Positions 1 through 12,818 of a stretch of DNA of 64,000 nt are shown here, piece by piece. The translations under genes were made by a program, and so were the position numbers. The notes below the pieces were generated by a model that worked only from the letters and a program-made list of their open reading frames with translations, made no database searches and had not been told where the DNA came from. Position 1 is the stretch's first letter; each line of letters begins with the position of its first letter. Where the stretch lies: positions 620,001 to 684,000 of the forward strand of contig JAJEKV010000039.1 of the NCBI GenBank assembly GCA_021234155.1, read 5' to 3'. The stretch comes from Isoetes taiwanensis. Lineage: Eukaryota > Streptophyta > Lycopodiopsida > Isoetales > Isoetaceae.

Positions 1-627
1 GTACTTGAACAACAGATTTAAACAATGCATTCCCATTCATTTTGAGCGGCCATCAAGTATATAAATATGAAAGCTTGTTCAAACCTGATTAAAGGGCCTT
101 CAAAAATCATATCTTGTGAGCAAAGCATCCTGCCCGTTGGCATAGCAAAACGCCCAAGGCATCAAAATCGATCCTAAGACTTGAGACATTGTGTTTCAGC
201 ATATTGAAAACCATAAATTAACCTCCATCGTCCAAATCCGGCAAGCGGCCATTTTGGCGCAGAGGTACAATAAAGGAAAAACCTAAGGAAAAACCTTTGT
301 GTTTTGTCAAACTTTTTATCATGTCATCTTTGACCAGAAAATATCAAAGCCCTTACGGCTCCATATACCTCCAATTTTTATTAGGAGCTCTTATCCATGC
401 AACCACTATATGATATTAATAAATAAATACATAAATAGATAGAGTGATAGGCTCACCTTTCTAGACCCAAATAATGAGTGAGATCCTAATAATATCTCAC
501 ATTTCACATGGCATATCATTTAATGCCATATGTATCATTAAATGATAAAGCTTTGTAAAATAGGAACATACCTTATGTAAGAGCCCTCCATGATTAAATG
601 ATAGATCTTTGTAATATAGGAACGTAC

Positions 628-723
628 CTTATGTAAGGAGCCATCCATGCCACCACAAAACACCATTAGGCAATTATTCATATGGATTTGGCCCCCCAAA
701 TATATATTGGCCAAGTCCCAAGA
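628..723 (-). CDS. Candidate internal exon C of the array gene, copy 1
   Basis: On the minus strand, 96 bases (32 codons, phase 0 at both ends) lie between an acceptor-like GTCTACAAG and the donor CATAAG|GTACGT. They begin SWDLANIYLGGQIH and end CGGMDGSLHK. Exon B also ends in phase 0, so B and C could join, although other exons may lie between them. A shortened echo of the exon end with its own donor (GGCTCTTACATAAG|GTATG) occurs just downstream, near 570-590. No protein family is recognised. Confidence 0.35.
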
Positions 724-873
724 CTTGTAGACAACTATCACATACAATAATTTTCGTAAATATTAGTTTCACCATATGTTAATACCCATTTTCAATATTC
801 CCTATCATTGCAACCACTTTCTTTCCACATAATAACTTGGAGCAATTTATAATTTCCATATTTTTCAAACTTT

Positions 874-907
874 TTCTTCTTCTTCTTCTTCTTCTTCTTC
901 TTCTTCT
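874..907 (+). repeat. (TTC)n microsatellite
   Basis: Perfect TTC run of about 11 repeats directly before the GTAGGAC inverted-repeat element. On the minus strand it reads GAA. Confidence 0.95.
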
Positions 908-1005
908 CCCACATCCCTCCCTCAGGATGTAGGACCCAACATTTTATAGGAGGTAGGACCCCCCATAAAAGGAGGGGTCCTACTTCCTTACCCAGAAGAA
1001 AATAG
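908..1005. repeat. Inverted-repeat element following the TTC tract (O copy)
   Basis: It contains CCCTCCCTCAGGATGTAGGAC and, about 60 bases on, GAGGGGTCCTAC. In this O copy the left arm is partly diverged (TAGGACCCAACATTTTAT). Better preserved copies follow non-junction TTC tracts in the other families. Confidence 0.65.
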
Positions 1006-1009
1006 ATAT

Positions 1010-1200
1010 TTTATCTATTCTATTACATCAGCATACAGGGCAATGTATGCCCAACATTGCCACTACTTTAGAAAAATATTTTATGATATGCTAGGTGCAT
1101 TGGACCCAACATCCAAGCCCTGGCACATTGGACCAAGGTCTGAGCAATATATAAGGCACATTGGGCCCTCTATACATAAGGTATTTCATGAGTAAAATTC
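1010..1200. repeat. Spacer with clustered GGCACATTGGGCC-like words
   Basis: Within about 75 bases it holds GGTGCATTGGACC, GGCACATTGGACC and GGCACATTGGGCCC. Similar clusters lie in the equivalent spacers of Q (7120-7250, 47820-47970), P (e.g. 13155-13345) and R (38025-38165). The core TGGGCC resembles plant site II promoter elements, but no promoter role is shown. Confidence 0.4.
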
Positions 1201-1208
1201 AAAATTAC

Positions 1209-1314
1209 CTCATAAAGCTCCTTTTTGGTAATCAGGCATAACATAGATTGGGCACCTTTATTGAGAGCATTTCTTATTACTCCATATCCCAAATCATCAA
1301 GGTGCTTCTGCCAG
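1209..1314 (-). CDS. Candidate internal exon B of the array gene (LGYGVIRNA exon)
   Basis: The acceptor reads TTTATTACAG and is preceded by an ATAACTAACT branch-point-like word; the donor is TATGAG|GTAATT. The 106 bases continue exon A in phase: the AG left by exon A plus the first C makes Ser, followed by 35 open codons ending KKELYE. The core reads WQKHLDDLGYGVIRNA. Family Q holds a related segment around 7340-7540 and 48072-48220 (DLGYLAVRDAPNGAIQS), similar in protein though diverged in DNA. The LGYxVxRxA pattern faintly recalls the start of phytanoyl-CoA-dioxygenase-like proteins, but that is too weak to assign a function. The intron between A and B would be 94 bases (1315-1408), a normal plant size. 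Confidence 0.5.
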
Positions 1315-1408
1315 CTGTAATAAACTATAATAATAGTTAGTTATGCGAACTCCAAAAAGGAAATCAACATAAATTCATGGTTTCAGAAATGATGTGTTTG
1401 CTGGATAC

Positions 1409-1459
1409 CTCCACCAAATAGATGTCACAGTTTCTTCTTCGATGATGTTCTCACAAAGA
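1409..1459 (-). CDS. Candidate internal exon A of the array gene (Glu-Glu-Glu exon)
   Basis: On the minus strand this 51-base segment lies between an acceptor-like TAG and a donor GTATCC. Read in the phase that joins exon B, it gives LCENIIEEETVTSIWW with two trailing bases. Related exons sit in the other units: LGKNMYEEEIVTSTCW in family P, GENVYEEEEY near 60.77 kb, and a one-base-shifted EEEIGISICW in family R. The GAAGAAGAA run is the point where family switches occur. In family Q the equivalent codon before the donor is TGA, so those copies would be truncated. The protein family is not recognised. Support is the splice phase and the protein-level resemblance between diverged units; expression is unknown. 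Confidence 0.5.
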
Positions 1460-3643
1460 CTATGTACAGTTAAAGTTTAAAAAAACAATTAAAAAACTTC
1501 GTTCAAAGTGAGCACATACTCCCAATATCTACCCTGGGTTTTTACGCCAGGCCACATCAGGTACTCTTACTCCCATGCATATGTAATACTTCACAAGTAA
1601 TCACTATCTTATGTTCTCATATAATAGTATCGAATTTATATGTAATCTTTTGGAAAAACATTGTCAAAGGAATTTCAGTGTAATTCTAACCAAGGAATAA
1701 TAGATAATTTGCATTCAACCATAAACTTCCATGTTCATAATATATTTCCTGTTCATAAGTGTCTTCTCATATTTCAGTAATAAACAAATTGCCCTTCATT
1801 AATCCATTGAAAAATAAACTAGTAACTCTTTCATATATCCTTCATTTGTTTTTTACAATAAAAGTTTTACTTCACATTAAGCAATTATGCAAATCAACCA
1901 AGGGAATCTGCAGATCCATTTCCTTGGAGTATTGCGAAGCCATAAACTGTTATAGCATCTTAGGCCTCATTTTTTTGAAGGTTATAACCCCAAATCAGTT
2001 AGGTCTCACCAATTTATTTGTTGCGCACATGAAATTGGCCACATATCTTCTCGTGAACCATCAACGCGCACATGTTCCTACTGAAAACAAAACCAGGAGA
2101 GAGTGTTCCGGTTACCTGCACCCAAACAATGCATAAGTTAGCAAAATTATGGTAACTATACAAGGGGCGTCAGGTAAGCAATAGAACACTCTGGCTCTTC
2201 GCCCTTCACCTATCATTTTCAGCGAATAGATGCCTCTAGATCATCTCTAGAAATTAAGACATAGGAGCCATGCACATTTCATTGTCAAAGGCTGCTTACG
2301 CCAGCCTATCACAAGCATTGTCATAGACAATGGATCTATCATCAAATACATCTAAGATGCTTAAAAACCAGCAGCCATATGATTATGATTTACATGCTGA
2401 CCATATGATTATCATTAATATGCTGACTATCTTACACCATCAGCTTTGAGTCTTCAACAACTGTTAACTTATTACTGCCAAATGATCATCATAGTCAATC
2501 GGCATAAACCTGATTTAATCATTACATTTTACTGCATATGTAGAGCAAGTAAAAAGCATCCAAGCGGCGACCTGACACTAAGCACTATAACAACTATAAA
2601 ACCTTGCAGTATAATAATGCCTATGTGAAACATCAGAAGCAGCAGAACTACTACCTAGCAGGCCACCAGATATCGAAACAACCTATTTATGTGCATAGAA
2701 GAAAGGCACTAGCATAAATTGAGACCAAGCAAATGAACTATTAAGAAGCTAGCTATCTATTACAACTAAACCAAAACGAACCTATTGCAAAAGAAAAGCC
2801 ACCGTTATGAGCAAACACGCACAACAACTAGCTTATAAAGGAGCAACCATTCTTAATCTTCTACAACCAACTTGGCTATTGGTCATTTTCAGGTTATGTA
2901 CCATAGCATAGACCATTACAGAGCCGCAAAAAAGCATGCCATTGCAAAGAATTTTAGCAAAAGGAAACCAACATTTAACTTATATGTAAGCATATCATCA
3001 GCTATTAAGCCACAACTTTCTGTACTTGAACAACAGATTTAAACAATGCATTCCCATTCATTTTGAGCGGCCATCAAGTATATAAATATGAAAGCTTGTT
3101 CAAACCTGATTAAAGGGCCTTCAAAAATCATATCTTGTGAGCAAAGCATCCTGCCCGTTGGCATAGCAAAACGCCCAAGGCATCAAAATCGATCCTAAGA
3201 CTTGAGACATTGTGTTTCAAAGATATTGAAAACTAAAATTAACCTCCATCGTCCAAATCCGCAAGCGCCATTTTGGCCAGGGTACAATAAAGGAAAAACC
3301 TAAGGAAAAACCTTTGTGTTTTGTCAAACTTTTTATCATGTCATCTTTGACCAGAAAATATCAAAGCCCTTACGGCTCCATATACCTCCAATTTTTATTA
3401 GGAGCTCTTATCCATGCAACCACTATATGATATTAATAAATAAATACATAAATAGATAGAGTGATAGGCTCACCTTTCTAGACCCAAATAATGAGTGAGA
3501 TCCTAATAATATCTCACATTTCACATGGCATATCATTTAATGCCATATGTATCATTAAATGATAAAGCTTTGTAAAATAGGAACATACCTTATGTAAGAG
3601 CCTCCATGATTAAATGATAGATCTTTGTAATATAGGAACGTAC

Positions 3644-3739
3644 CTTATGTAAGGAGCCATCCATGCCACCACAAAACACCATTAGGCAATTATTCATATG
3701 GATTTGGCCCCCCAAATATATATTGGCCAAGTCCCAAGA
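3644..3739 (-). CDS. Candidate internal exon C, copy 2
   Basis: This is the second O-unit copy of the 96-base exon, with the same length, phase and splice borders as the copy at 628-723. Preservation may only reflect recent duplication of the whole unit. Function is not recognised. Confidence 0.33.
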
Positions 3740-3897
3740 CTTGTAGACAACTATCACATACAATAATTTTCAGAATATTAGTTTCACCATATGTTAATAC
3801 CCATTTTCAATATTCCCTATCATTGCAACCACTTTCTTTCCACATAATAACCTTGGAGCAATTTATAATTTCCATATTTTTCAAAATTTTTTTCAAA

Positions 3898-4063
3898 CTT
3901 CTTCTTCTTCTTCTTTCTTCTTCTTCTTCTTTCTTCTTTCTTCTTCCTCTTCTTCTTTTCTCTTCTTCTTCTTCTTAATCTTCTTCTTCTTCTTCTTCTT
4001 CTTCTTCTTCTTCTTCTTCTTCTTCTTTTCTTCTTCTTCTTTTCTTCTTCTTCTTTCTTCTTC
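3898..4063 (+). repeat. Imperfect TTC tract joining family O to family Q
   Basis: About 165 bases of TTC with TTTC and CCTC interruptions. Upstream sequence is O body and downstream is the Q exon (cgatgatgttctcac). Compared with the 874-1440 arrangement, the inverted repeat and spacer are absent. On the minus strand it gives long spurious poly-Arg, poly-Lys or poly-Glu frames. Confidence 0.9.
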
Positions 4064-6924
4064 GATGATGTTCTCACAAAGACTACGTGACAATTAAAGT
4101 TCAAAAACATTTAAAAAGACTTCGCTCAAAGTGAGCCCATATTTCCCAATATCTACCCCGGTTTTTCACGCCAGCCACATCGTACTCCTACTTCCATGTG
4201 TAAGTTATAATTCAAATGCCCTCAATCTACTCAAGTGGAAGTTAACATATTCTATTTTATTTCTTAATAACTTGTACAACGTTGATTTAAACACTTTTAT
4301 CTTTATTGACATATACACATATTCATATAGATGTACAAAATGCATTTTTCAAATGTGAGATCATAATATCTTCAACCTTTTGCTTTTTTCAATATAAGTT
4401 TCCATTATTTTAACCTCTTCCAAAATATATTATAACCTGCTCATGTTTATGTCCAAAGACAATAGTTTTGACAATCAAAGATTCATAAAGCCATTTGTAA
4501 TATGTTTAAACCTCAGAACCTTTGAGATTTTCAAAGACTAAACTTAATTTGGCTTTAAGATTCAGACCTTAAATCAGATATTTAAGACCACACAAGGTCA
4601 TATACTACAACTTAAGAGTGTAAATGATGTACAAACCATCACACAGTAATTATCTCCTTGATTCCCTAATGTACAAAAAGGGAGGATCTCACCAAGCTTA
4701 AATCCGCCATGTAGTCTTAACCACATTCTTCTCGTGATCTTTCCATGGCCAAATTGCAACCAAAAATAAATTCAGGAGAGAGTGTTCTGGTTACCTGCAC
4801 CCAAACAATGCATAAGTTAGCAAAATTATGGTAACTATACAAGGGCGCCGTAAGTCAGAGAACACTGCTCTTCGCCTTCACCTATTATTTTCAAAAATAG
4901 ATGTATCTAGCTCACAACTAGAAATTAAAGACAAAGGAGCTCTAATAAAGCATCCGATTCAATTGTTTAAAGTCGCATTACCCAGCCCAATGATCCTATA
5001 TTAAACAAGTTAGCTTTTTATTAATCGAAATTAAAACAACAAAGGAGTTAACAAAACAGTGCAAGCTCTACCAAAATAGAAGGAATAGAACTTTGGGTAC
5101 AAAGTCATACTCTTATTATATACCTCCCAACAAACCAGCATCTATCTGTTATAGGAATCAACCTCTAACCAACTTAGGCGCTATCATAGTGCAAAACCAC
5201 CTAAGCCCATCCGTATAGAGATTTATCCTAGTAGTTAAAGGCCAAGAGCTATTCTCAACTCTATTGATCGATCTTACAACCGTGCCAATGTAACATCAAA
5301 AGAAATATAGATATTATAACTCCTTACATAGAGTATCAATCAGATAGTTATTGAGTATTTGAGTTACATAAGCCACGATCCCTCGCTATACCACGCCTAT
5401 ATAATTGTGATGCATCCTCTTAAATCTTAGCACAATGAATGCCAACTCATTATCTCGCAAGACAACACCAAGTTGTATTAATATATTTAAATGGTTTAAC
5501 ACCATACATCCCATTTTTAGAGGTATTCAACAAGAAAGCATTCACCCACAGCTTCTTAAACCTTATTTAAGAACTAGAAGTATGCTATCACTATAGTATT
5601 TTCTGCTTGCATGGAGGCACAACACCGCAGAAAAAGTAAATAAAAACCGATACATTTCACCTCCTAGTGCTTATGGACCGTTGTTAATCCATCTTTCCAT
5701 TTCCAAAGCGCCCAAATATTTGTATCTTTTAGAGCATCTCGCTTATTTTGCATACCATCGAGCCCATTTCTTTCAAAGAACCTCAATATCTCAGGCAACA
5801 TGCAATAACCCCGATTTTATCAAACACAATGATCCGACCACGATTTTGTCCATCGAAACTAAACTAGTCCTTTCCATTACTTGCTAATCTATGGGTTATT
5901 TTAAACCCGAAAATGAAGCTCAGAGCAAAGAAATGGAGATGTGAAATAGACCACCATGGATTCGAAATGAATATCACCGATTGATCACCTATTTGAAGCT
6001 AAGATGGACATGCTCCCATTTGTTTTCAAAAGGCTTTCATACCAGCCAACTGGGTCACGATCGACCGCCCCCAAAGAATGCGGTTTGGGGAAACGGCCGA
6101 GAAAAGCGGCCATGGAAATAGGTCATTTGCATTTATGCATTTTAGGGCAAGCACAAATATTTTAATGAAAATACCTCAATACTAAAATATCTCTTAAACC
6201 TTTGTGCCTTTTTCAATGTAGCCGATTACACAATGCATCAAAAAGCTTCAAAGTCACGATGGTATCAAAAGATACATGCAACCCATTTGTTTAAAAACAT
6301 TACATGTGGCCCACATGCATGTGTCCAAAACATTACTTTATAGAGGATAATAATAATATAATATATGGATCTCTTCCCTTTATTGAAGCACCATTATTTT
6401 ATCATAACTTGGCAAAAATTACCCTATAGGTCTTAACACAAAATATAAGAATTCTTATTTCTCAAATGCCATATAAGATCCACCACTTTTGACGAGAACA
6501 ATTTTTGGAAAAATCGTCATAGCAAATCGTTACCCTTGAGCAAACGATTCTTTTATCCTTAGGAAATGAACTTTCAACAATTTAACAACTTTAGCATCTT
6601 TTCAAAATTAGTTTCTTCTTTGTCCTTTTTCGGGCATATCTATTGTTGTCTCAATATCATAGGATCTTCCACTATTCATTCATCCCAAGACGTGTTCAAG
6701 TGTTAATACTCCATCATTACCATGTCTTTACATCACATGCAATCCAGCATAATCCCTAAGTCAAATCGTAATGGTGGTTTCACCATCTATTCCTTAGGTC
6801 AATAACTTTGCTTTTATACCAACACATAGTTTAAAGGTTTATAAAATCAAGCTCAAAACTTTATCAAACTTAGTATCTTGTGAAGCATAAGATAGAAGAA
6901 GTCAAATGATTGCAGATATTAATC

Positions 6925-6962
6925 CTTCTTCTTCTTCTTCTTCTTCTTCTTCTTCTTCTTCT
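6925..6962 (+). repeat. (TTC)n microsatellite in Q1
   Basis: About 12 TTC repeats followed by the GTAGGAC inverted-repeat element (to about 7055). Confidence 0.93.
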
Positions 6963-7322
6963 CCCACATCCCTCCCTCAGGATGTAGGACTCCTCTGTTT
7001 ATAAGGGAAGTAGGACCCCCTCATAAAAAGAGGGGTCCTACTTCCTTACACCGAAGAAAATAGATAATTCATTCCACTTTATCACACGAAATGTCAGCAC
7101 ATAGAATACTAGGTACCTTGGATCAAAATTCCAAGCCGTGGCACAATAGGCCATGTCAATTTTACATCTGAACAAAGATTTGAAAAGGCACATTGGGCCA
7201 ATATCCAATTTTTAACATGCAACGGTTATATGGCACTATGGGCCAACAACCCAACTAATTGAGATGATCCAAAAATCATATCTTGTACATAAAGCAAGGC
7301 AAATACTATTCAATCTAACCTG

Positions 7323-7544
7323 CTAGGCGGAAGTAGTGCTTTTGCCAAATACCTCTTCTATAACTTCAGAATATTCGTGTATCACTTTGCTGGAACTAAA
7401 GCACAATACAGACTGGATAGCCCCATTGGGAGCGTCTCTCACAGCCAAATATCCCAAATCACCGACCAAATATCCCAAATCGCCTAGTTGTATCATCCAA
7501 CTATCACTCACGACCAAATATCCCAAATCAGCTAGTTGTATCAT
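7323..7544 (-). pseudogene. Q copy of exon B, altered by internal duplications
   Basis: The minus strand reads DLGYLAVRDAPNGAIQSVLC and continues to a donor-like GAAGAG|GTATTT, matching O exon B in position and in the LGY.V.R.A pattern. A 22-base duplication of the GATTTGGGATATTTGG segment and a larger duplication of the exon start lie upstream. In the better preserved copy at 48.1 kb the 22-base duplication shifts the frame into a TGA. The open frame here depends on bases (caccgacc in place of cagctgacc) that look like consensus errors. The adjoining EEE exon in Q also has a TGA. I therefore call it degraded. Confidence 0.4.
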
Positions 7545-10500
7545 CCAACTATCACTGGCCAGAATAAATCGTGGTCACTGGCCAGAATAAATCGTGACGC
7601 TAGTTAGTAATGCCAACACCAAATAGAGAATCAAAGATTATTACATGGTTTCGTAAATGATGTGTTTGATGGATACCTCCATCAAATAGATGTCACAGCT
7701 TTTTCTTCGATGATGTTCTCACAAAGACTACGCATAAATTAAAGTTCAAAAACATTTAAAAGACTTCGTTCAAAGTGAGCCCATATTTCCCAATATCTAC
7801 CCTGGTTTTTCACGCCAGGCCACATCAGGTACTCCTACTTCCATGTGTAAGTTATAATTCAAATGCCCTCAATCTACTCAAGTGGAAGTTAACATATTCT
7901 ATTTTATTTCTTAATAACTTGTACAACGTTGATTTAAACACTTTTATCTTTATTGACATATACACATATTCATATAGATGTACAAAATGCATTTTTCAAT
8001 GTGAGATCATAATATCTTCAACCTTTGCTTTTTTCAATATAAGTTTCCATTATTTTAACCTCTTCCAAAATATTATAACCTGTTCATGTTTATGTCCAGC
8101 ACAATAGTTTTGACAATCAAAGATTCATAAAGCCATTTGTAATATGTTTAAACCTCAGAACCTTTGAGATTTTCAAAGACTAAACTTAATTTGGCTTAAG
8201 ATTCAGACCTTAAACTGTATATTTAAGACCACACAAGGTCATATACTACAACTTAAGAGTGTAAATGATGTACAAACCATCACACAGTAATTATCTCCTT
8301 GATTCCCTAATGTACAAAAAGGGAGGATCTCACCAAGCTTAAATCCGCCATGTAGTCTTAACCACATTCTTCTCGTGATCTTTCCATGGCCAAATTGCAA
8401 CCAAAAATAAATTCAGGAGAGAGTGTTCTGGTTACCTGCACCCAAACAATGCATAAGTTAGCAAAATTATGGTAACTATACAAGGGCGCCGTAAGTCAGA
8501 GAACACTCGCTCTTCGCCCTTCACCTATTATTTTCAGTAAATAGATGTATCTAGCTCACAACTAGAAATTAAAGACAAAGGAGCTCTAATAAAGCATCTG
8601 GATTCAATTGTTTAAAGCTGCATTACCCCAGCCCAATGATCCTATATTAAACAAGTTAGCTTTACACTGGAAATTAAAACAACAAAGGAGTTAACAAAAC
8701 AGTGCAAGCTCTACCAAAATAGAAGGAATAGAACTTTGGGTACAAAGTCATACTCTTATTATATACCTCCCAAATGCATCAAAGATCTATCCGTTATAGG
8801 AATCAACCTCTAACCAACTTAGGCGCCATCATAGTGCAAAACCACCTAAGCCCATCCGTATAGAGATTTATCCTAGTAGTTAAAGGCCAAGAGCTATTCT
8901 CAACTCTATTGATCGATCTACAACCGTGCCAATGTAACATCAAAAGAAATATAGATATTATAACTCCTTACATAGAGTATCAATCTGTAGATAGTTATTG
9001 AGTATTTGAGTTACATAAGCCACGGATCCCTGCTATACCACAGTCTATATAATTCGTATGCATCCTCTTAAATCTTAGCACAATGAATGCCAACTCATTA
9101 TCTCGCACAACACTGTTGTATTAATATATTTAAATGGTTTAACACCATACATCCCATTTTTAGAGGTATTCAACAAGAAAGCATCTCACCTACAGTTCTT
9201 AAACCTTATTTAAGAACTAGAAGTATGCTATCACTATAGTATTTTCTGTTTGCATGGAGGCACAACACTGCAGAAAGTAAATAAAAAACCTGATACATTT
9301 CGCCTCCTAGTGCTTATGGACTGTTGTTAATCCATCTTTCCATTTCCAGGCGCTCCAAATATTTGTATCTTTTAGAGCATCTCAGTTATTTTGCATACTA
9401 CTGAGCCCATTTCTTTCAGCAACCTGAATATCTGTGCAACATGCAATAACCTGATTTTATCAAACACAATGATCTGACCACGATTTTGTCCATCAGAACT
9501 AAACTAGTCCTTTCCATTACTTGCTAATCTATGGGTTATTTTAAACCTGAAAATGAAGCTCAGAGCAAAAGAAATGGAGATGTGAAATAGACCACCATGG
9601 ATTCAAATGAATATCACCGATTGATCACCTATTTGAAGCTAAGATGGACATGCTCCCATTTGTTTTCAAAAGGCTTTCATACTGTGCCAAATCAATATGA
9701 CCGCCCCCAAAGAATGCGGTTTGGGGAAACGGCGCCAGAGAAAGCGGCCATGGAAATAGGTCATTTGCATTTATGCATTTTAGGGCAAGCACAAATATTT
9801 TAATGAAAATACCTCAATACTAAAATATCTCTTAAACCTTTGTGCCTTTTTCAATGTAGCCGATTACACAATGCATCAAAAAGCTTCAAAGTCACGATGG
9901 TATCAAAAGATACATGCAACCCATTTGTTTAAAAAACATTACATGTGGCCCACATGCATGTGTCCAAAACATTACTTTATAGAGGATAATAATAATATAA
10001 TATATGGATCTCTTCCCTTTATTGAAGCACCATTATTTTATCATAACTTGGCAAAAATTACCCTATAGGTCTTAACACAAAATATAAGAATTCTTATTTC
10101 TCAAATGCCATATAAGATCCACCACTTTTGACGAGAACAATTTTTGGAAAAATCGTCATAGCAAATCGTTACCCTTGAGCAAACGATTCTTTTATCCTTA
10201 GGAAATGAACTTTCAACAATTTAACAACTTTAGCATCTTTTCAAAATTAGTTTCTTCTTTGTCCTTTTTCGGGCATATCTATTGTTGTCTCAATATCATA
10301 GGATCTTCCACTATTCATTCATCCCAAGACGTGTTCAAGTGTTAATACTCCATCATTACCATGTCTTTACATCACATGCAATCCAAAGATAATCCCTAAG
10401 TCAAATCGTAATGGTGGTTTCACCATCTATTCCTTAGGTCAATAACTTTGCTTTTATACCAACACATAGTTTAAAGGTTTATAAAATCAAGCTCAAAACT

Positions 10501-10565
10501 TTATCAAACTTAGTATCTTGTGAAGAAGATAAGATAGAAGAAGTCAAATGATTGCGTATATTAAT

Positions 10566-10661
10566 CCTTCTTCTTCTTCTTCTTCTTCTTCTTCTTCTTC
10601 TTCTTCTTCTTCTTCTTCTTCTTCTTCTTCTTCTTCTTCTTCTTCTTCTTCTTCTTCTTCT
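10566..10661 (+). repeat. (TTC)n tract joining family Q to family P
   Basis: About 32 TTC repeats. The left flank is Q body (gattgcgtatattaatcc) and the right flank is the P exon (ttgttcttgccaagac). Confidence 0.93.
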
Positions 10662-12818
10662 TGTTCTTGCCAAGACTATTCTTGCCAAGACTTACAGCTA
10701 TGCAAACAATTACATTAAAAGAACCTTGTTCAAGGCAAGATCATAATCCCAAATATCCACCCTCGGTTTTTAGGCCAGCCACATCGTGCACTCTCCAAAC
10801 CATTAGCCCATATAACTTCCCCTCGATGTAAAAACATATTCCATAAAGTATAAATCTCAGATTTTAAAGTGTACAAGTGTAAATCTCAAATTTTGAAGTA
10901 TCAAATATAAAACATACAATGTAAACTTTAACGTAACATATTTTGTATTCTCAAAGTGTAAGTATAAAGTGACATAAAACTATAAACTATTCAATAATGT
11001 TCTTGTATAAAATGTATAAAGCTCATATGTACTCATATATCTTATCTTATCTCAGGTCACTATCGAGTGTCGCTTATTCCATCTCTTGAGTGTCGCTTAT
11101 TCCATCTCTTATGCATCCGTGATATTCCATTTCCACGTTAACGCCAACTCTAACAGCAAAATAGAGACAATTGGAGGAGAGAACCCGTACCTGCAGCCAA
11201 TCAATACACAATTAGCATGATAATGGTAAATGTGCAAGGGCCAAAAGGTACATTGGGTCTCTCACCTTATCGCTGATCACCAATTGTATCCTTTTGCCCT
11301 GAGGTGACAATTAACCCGAAAGGAAATTGGAATATTAATATTTTTAGCCATATAAACTTCAAGCATAACCATTAGACCATTAGACGAGAACTACTTTCAT
11401 AGTCCCAGATCTAGTCGGTTATTATGATCTCGAAAATATTATTTCAGCATATCTAGTTCAACAAGAACTCGATCTATCAGCATATTTTGCATTATGTCAA
11501 ATATGCAATTGTCACGTCAAGAAACTATGGAAGCATAAGGAGTGCTGCCGCACAAGCTGAATCTAGAAGAAGTATCATGGATATAAAGCATACCCATAGA
11601 AGTACATTATATTTGAAATCCTAAAAATCATTAGAAACATATTATTCAACCTGGTTAAGAGTGCAAAAGCATCAAATTTTTGTCATATATTAACATCGTT
11701 TCCTACTAAATGTGTACATCCACAAGCCACACAATGGATCTTAAAGTAAAGCACTTGCACTTACTATACAAACTAAATTGCAATACAAAGCGCATAGTAG
11801 ACTATTATCTTTTCATTGGCCATTTCCCACTTACCATATGTCCATAAGTTTAAAAGTATGCATTGCATATGAAGCCAAGCAATACCGTGGCTTGTAAGCA
11901 AATATCTTACCACATCTATCCGTAAATAATTTAGGAATAAGCATAACAAAGTCTTGTATTTTGAGATGGAACCTGTTTCTGTCTCATATCCGACCAAAGC
12001 AATCTAATATTCACTTTTCAAAACTTGATATAACCGTTCTAGCAAACATGAAAACACAGCTGAACTTTAAAGGAATGAACAACATCAAATATTTATTCAA
12101 ACCTGATATTTCGCTCCATGATCATAGTTTTGAGCGTTCAACACTTCAAGCCATAAAAAGGCATTTCGAAATGCTGGACCAAGGTTTTGCCGTGAAAAAA
12201 CTCGCCAAACAGGCCGTTCGGCTTTGTAAAACTCTGTCAATGCCATATCTACCAGTTAGGCCTTGATAAGCCTTGAAAATCAGCAATATAAGGCACAAGG
12301 TACATCGCCATTTCCTTTACATCCGGTTTCAGCAGAAAAGGTCAAGTTTTTAGCCCTTTGTGCCGCCTTTTTTGGGCGCTAAAAATCCTATGGGCAAAGC
12401 CCCAATAGCTTAGAGTGTACATATTGTACATGCATACTATCAAAATTTACTATAAGAGATGTATCGTACCATAAGCACATGGTATTTTTTACCAAAGCCA
12501 CCAAACTTTAGAGATGCGTGGCTTTCAAGTCTTAAAACTTTTCCTTATCTAAAAAGTTAACATACAATGTCATAATCATTACTATATATACACCTATCAA
12601 TTCTTAAAAGCCACAAGTCAAGGAAGCATTTAATGCCATCACCTTTTGCACCAATGTTGCAAGAGCTCAACCCATAATTAATTTTCATGCCATTTACACA
12701 TACCTTATGTCATATGCCATTTCCAAGTCATAGCAATGTCGTTTCCTTAGAAAATATTGCTAAAATAAATAAGCCATAGAATGTTCAATCCTATAAAGAG
12801 CTCCATTAAGGACAAAAA

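Larger units (their letters stand above)
1..3897. repeat. Unit family O, about 3.02-kb tandem repeat (one partial and one nearly complete copy)
   Basis: The first roughly 870 bases recur almost unchanged from about 3021, giving a 3.02-kb period. Copy 1 passes from its body into a short TTC tract, an inverted repeat, a spacer and a TTC-containing exon near 1430. Copy 2 goes from the body straight into a long TTC tract and then into family Q. Minus-strand splice-like sites recur in the body (plus-strand words such as aacctgat, gctcacctttc and ggttacctgcaccc). Outside the exon candidates listed separately, I see no long open frame. Confidence 0.85.
4064..10565. repeat. Unit family Q, two copies (4064-7707 and 7708-10565)
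   Basis: The sequence from 4064 recurs from 7708. The first unit is about 3.64 kb and ends with a TTC tract, inverted repeat, spacer and exon. The second stops at the 10566 TTC tract and switches to family P. The body holds the segment around 4770-4890 and 8415-8540, which on the minus strand ends with the donor-like GTGCAG|GTAACC. Differences between the two copies, and from the Q copies at 44.7-51.3 kb, are mostly at CAG/CTG words. No unbroken gene is seen. Confidence 0.88.

Noticed and set aside
10479-10746. Long poly-Arg, poly-Leu, poly-Ser, poly-Lys and poly-Glu open frames at this and all other TTC tracts
   Set aside because: They are translations of the microsatellite in different frames with no conserved flanks beyond the EEE exon.
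11773-11997. 74-codon minus-strand frame (MVGYETETGSISKYKT) repeated in all six P units
   Set aside because: Conservation equals that of surrounding DNA because the units are recent duplicates; no splice phase or protein similarity supports it.
11961-12266. Plus-strand frame of up to 101 codons repeated in P units (ITVLANMKTQLNFKG)
   Set aside because: It lies antisense to candidate exon D, and its length depends on a homopolymer that differs between copies.
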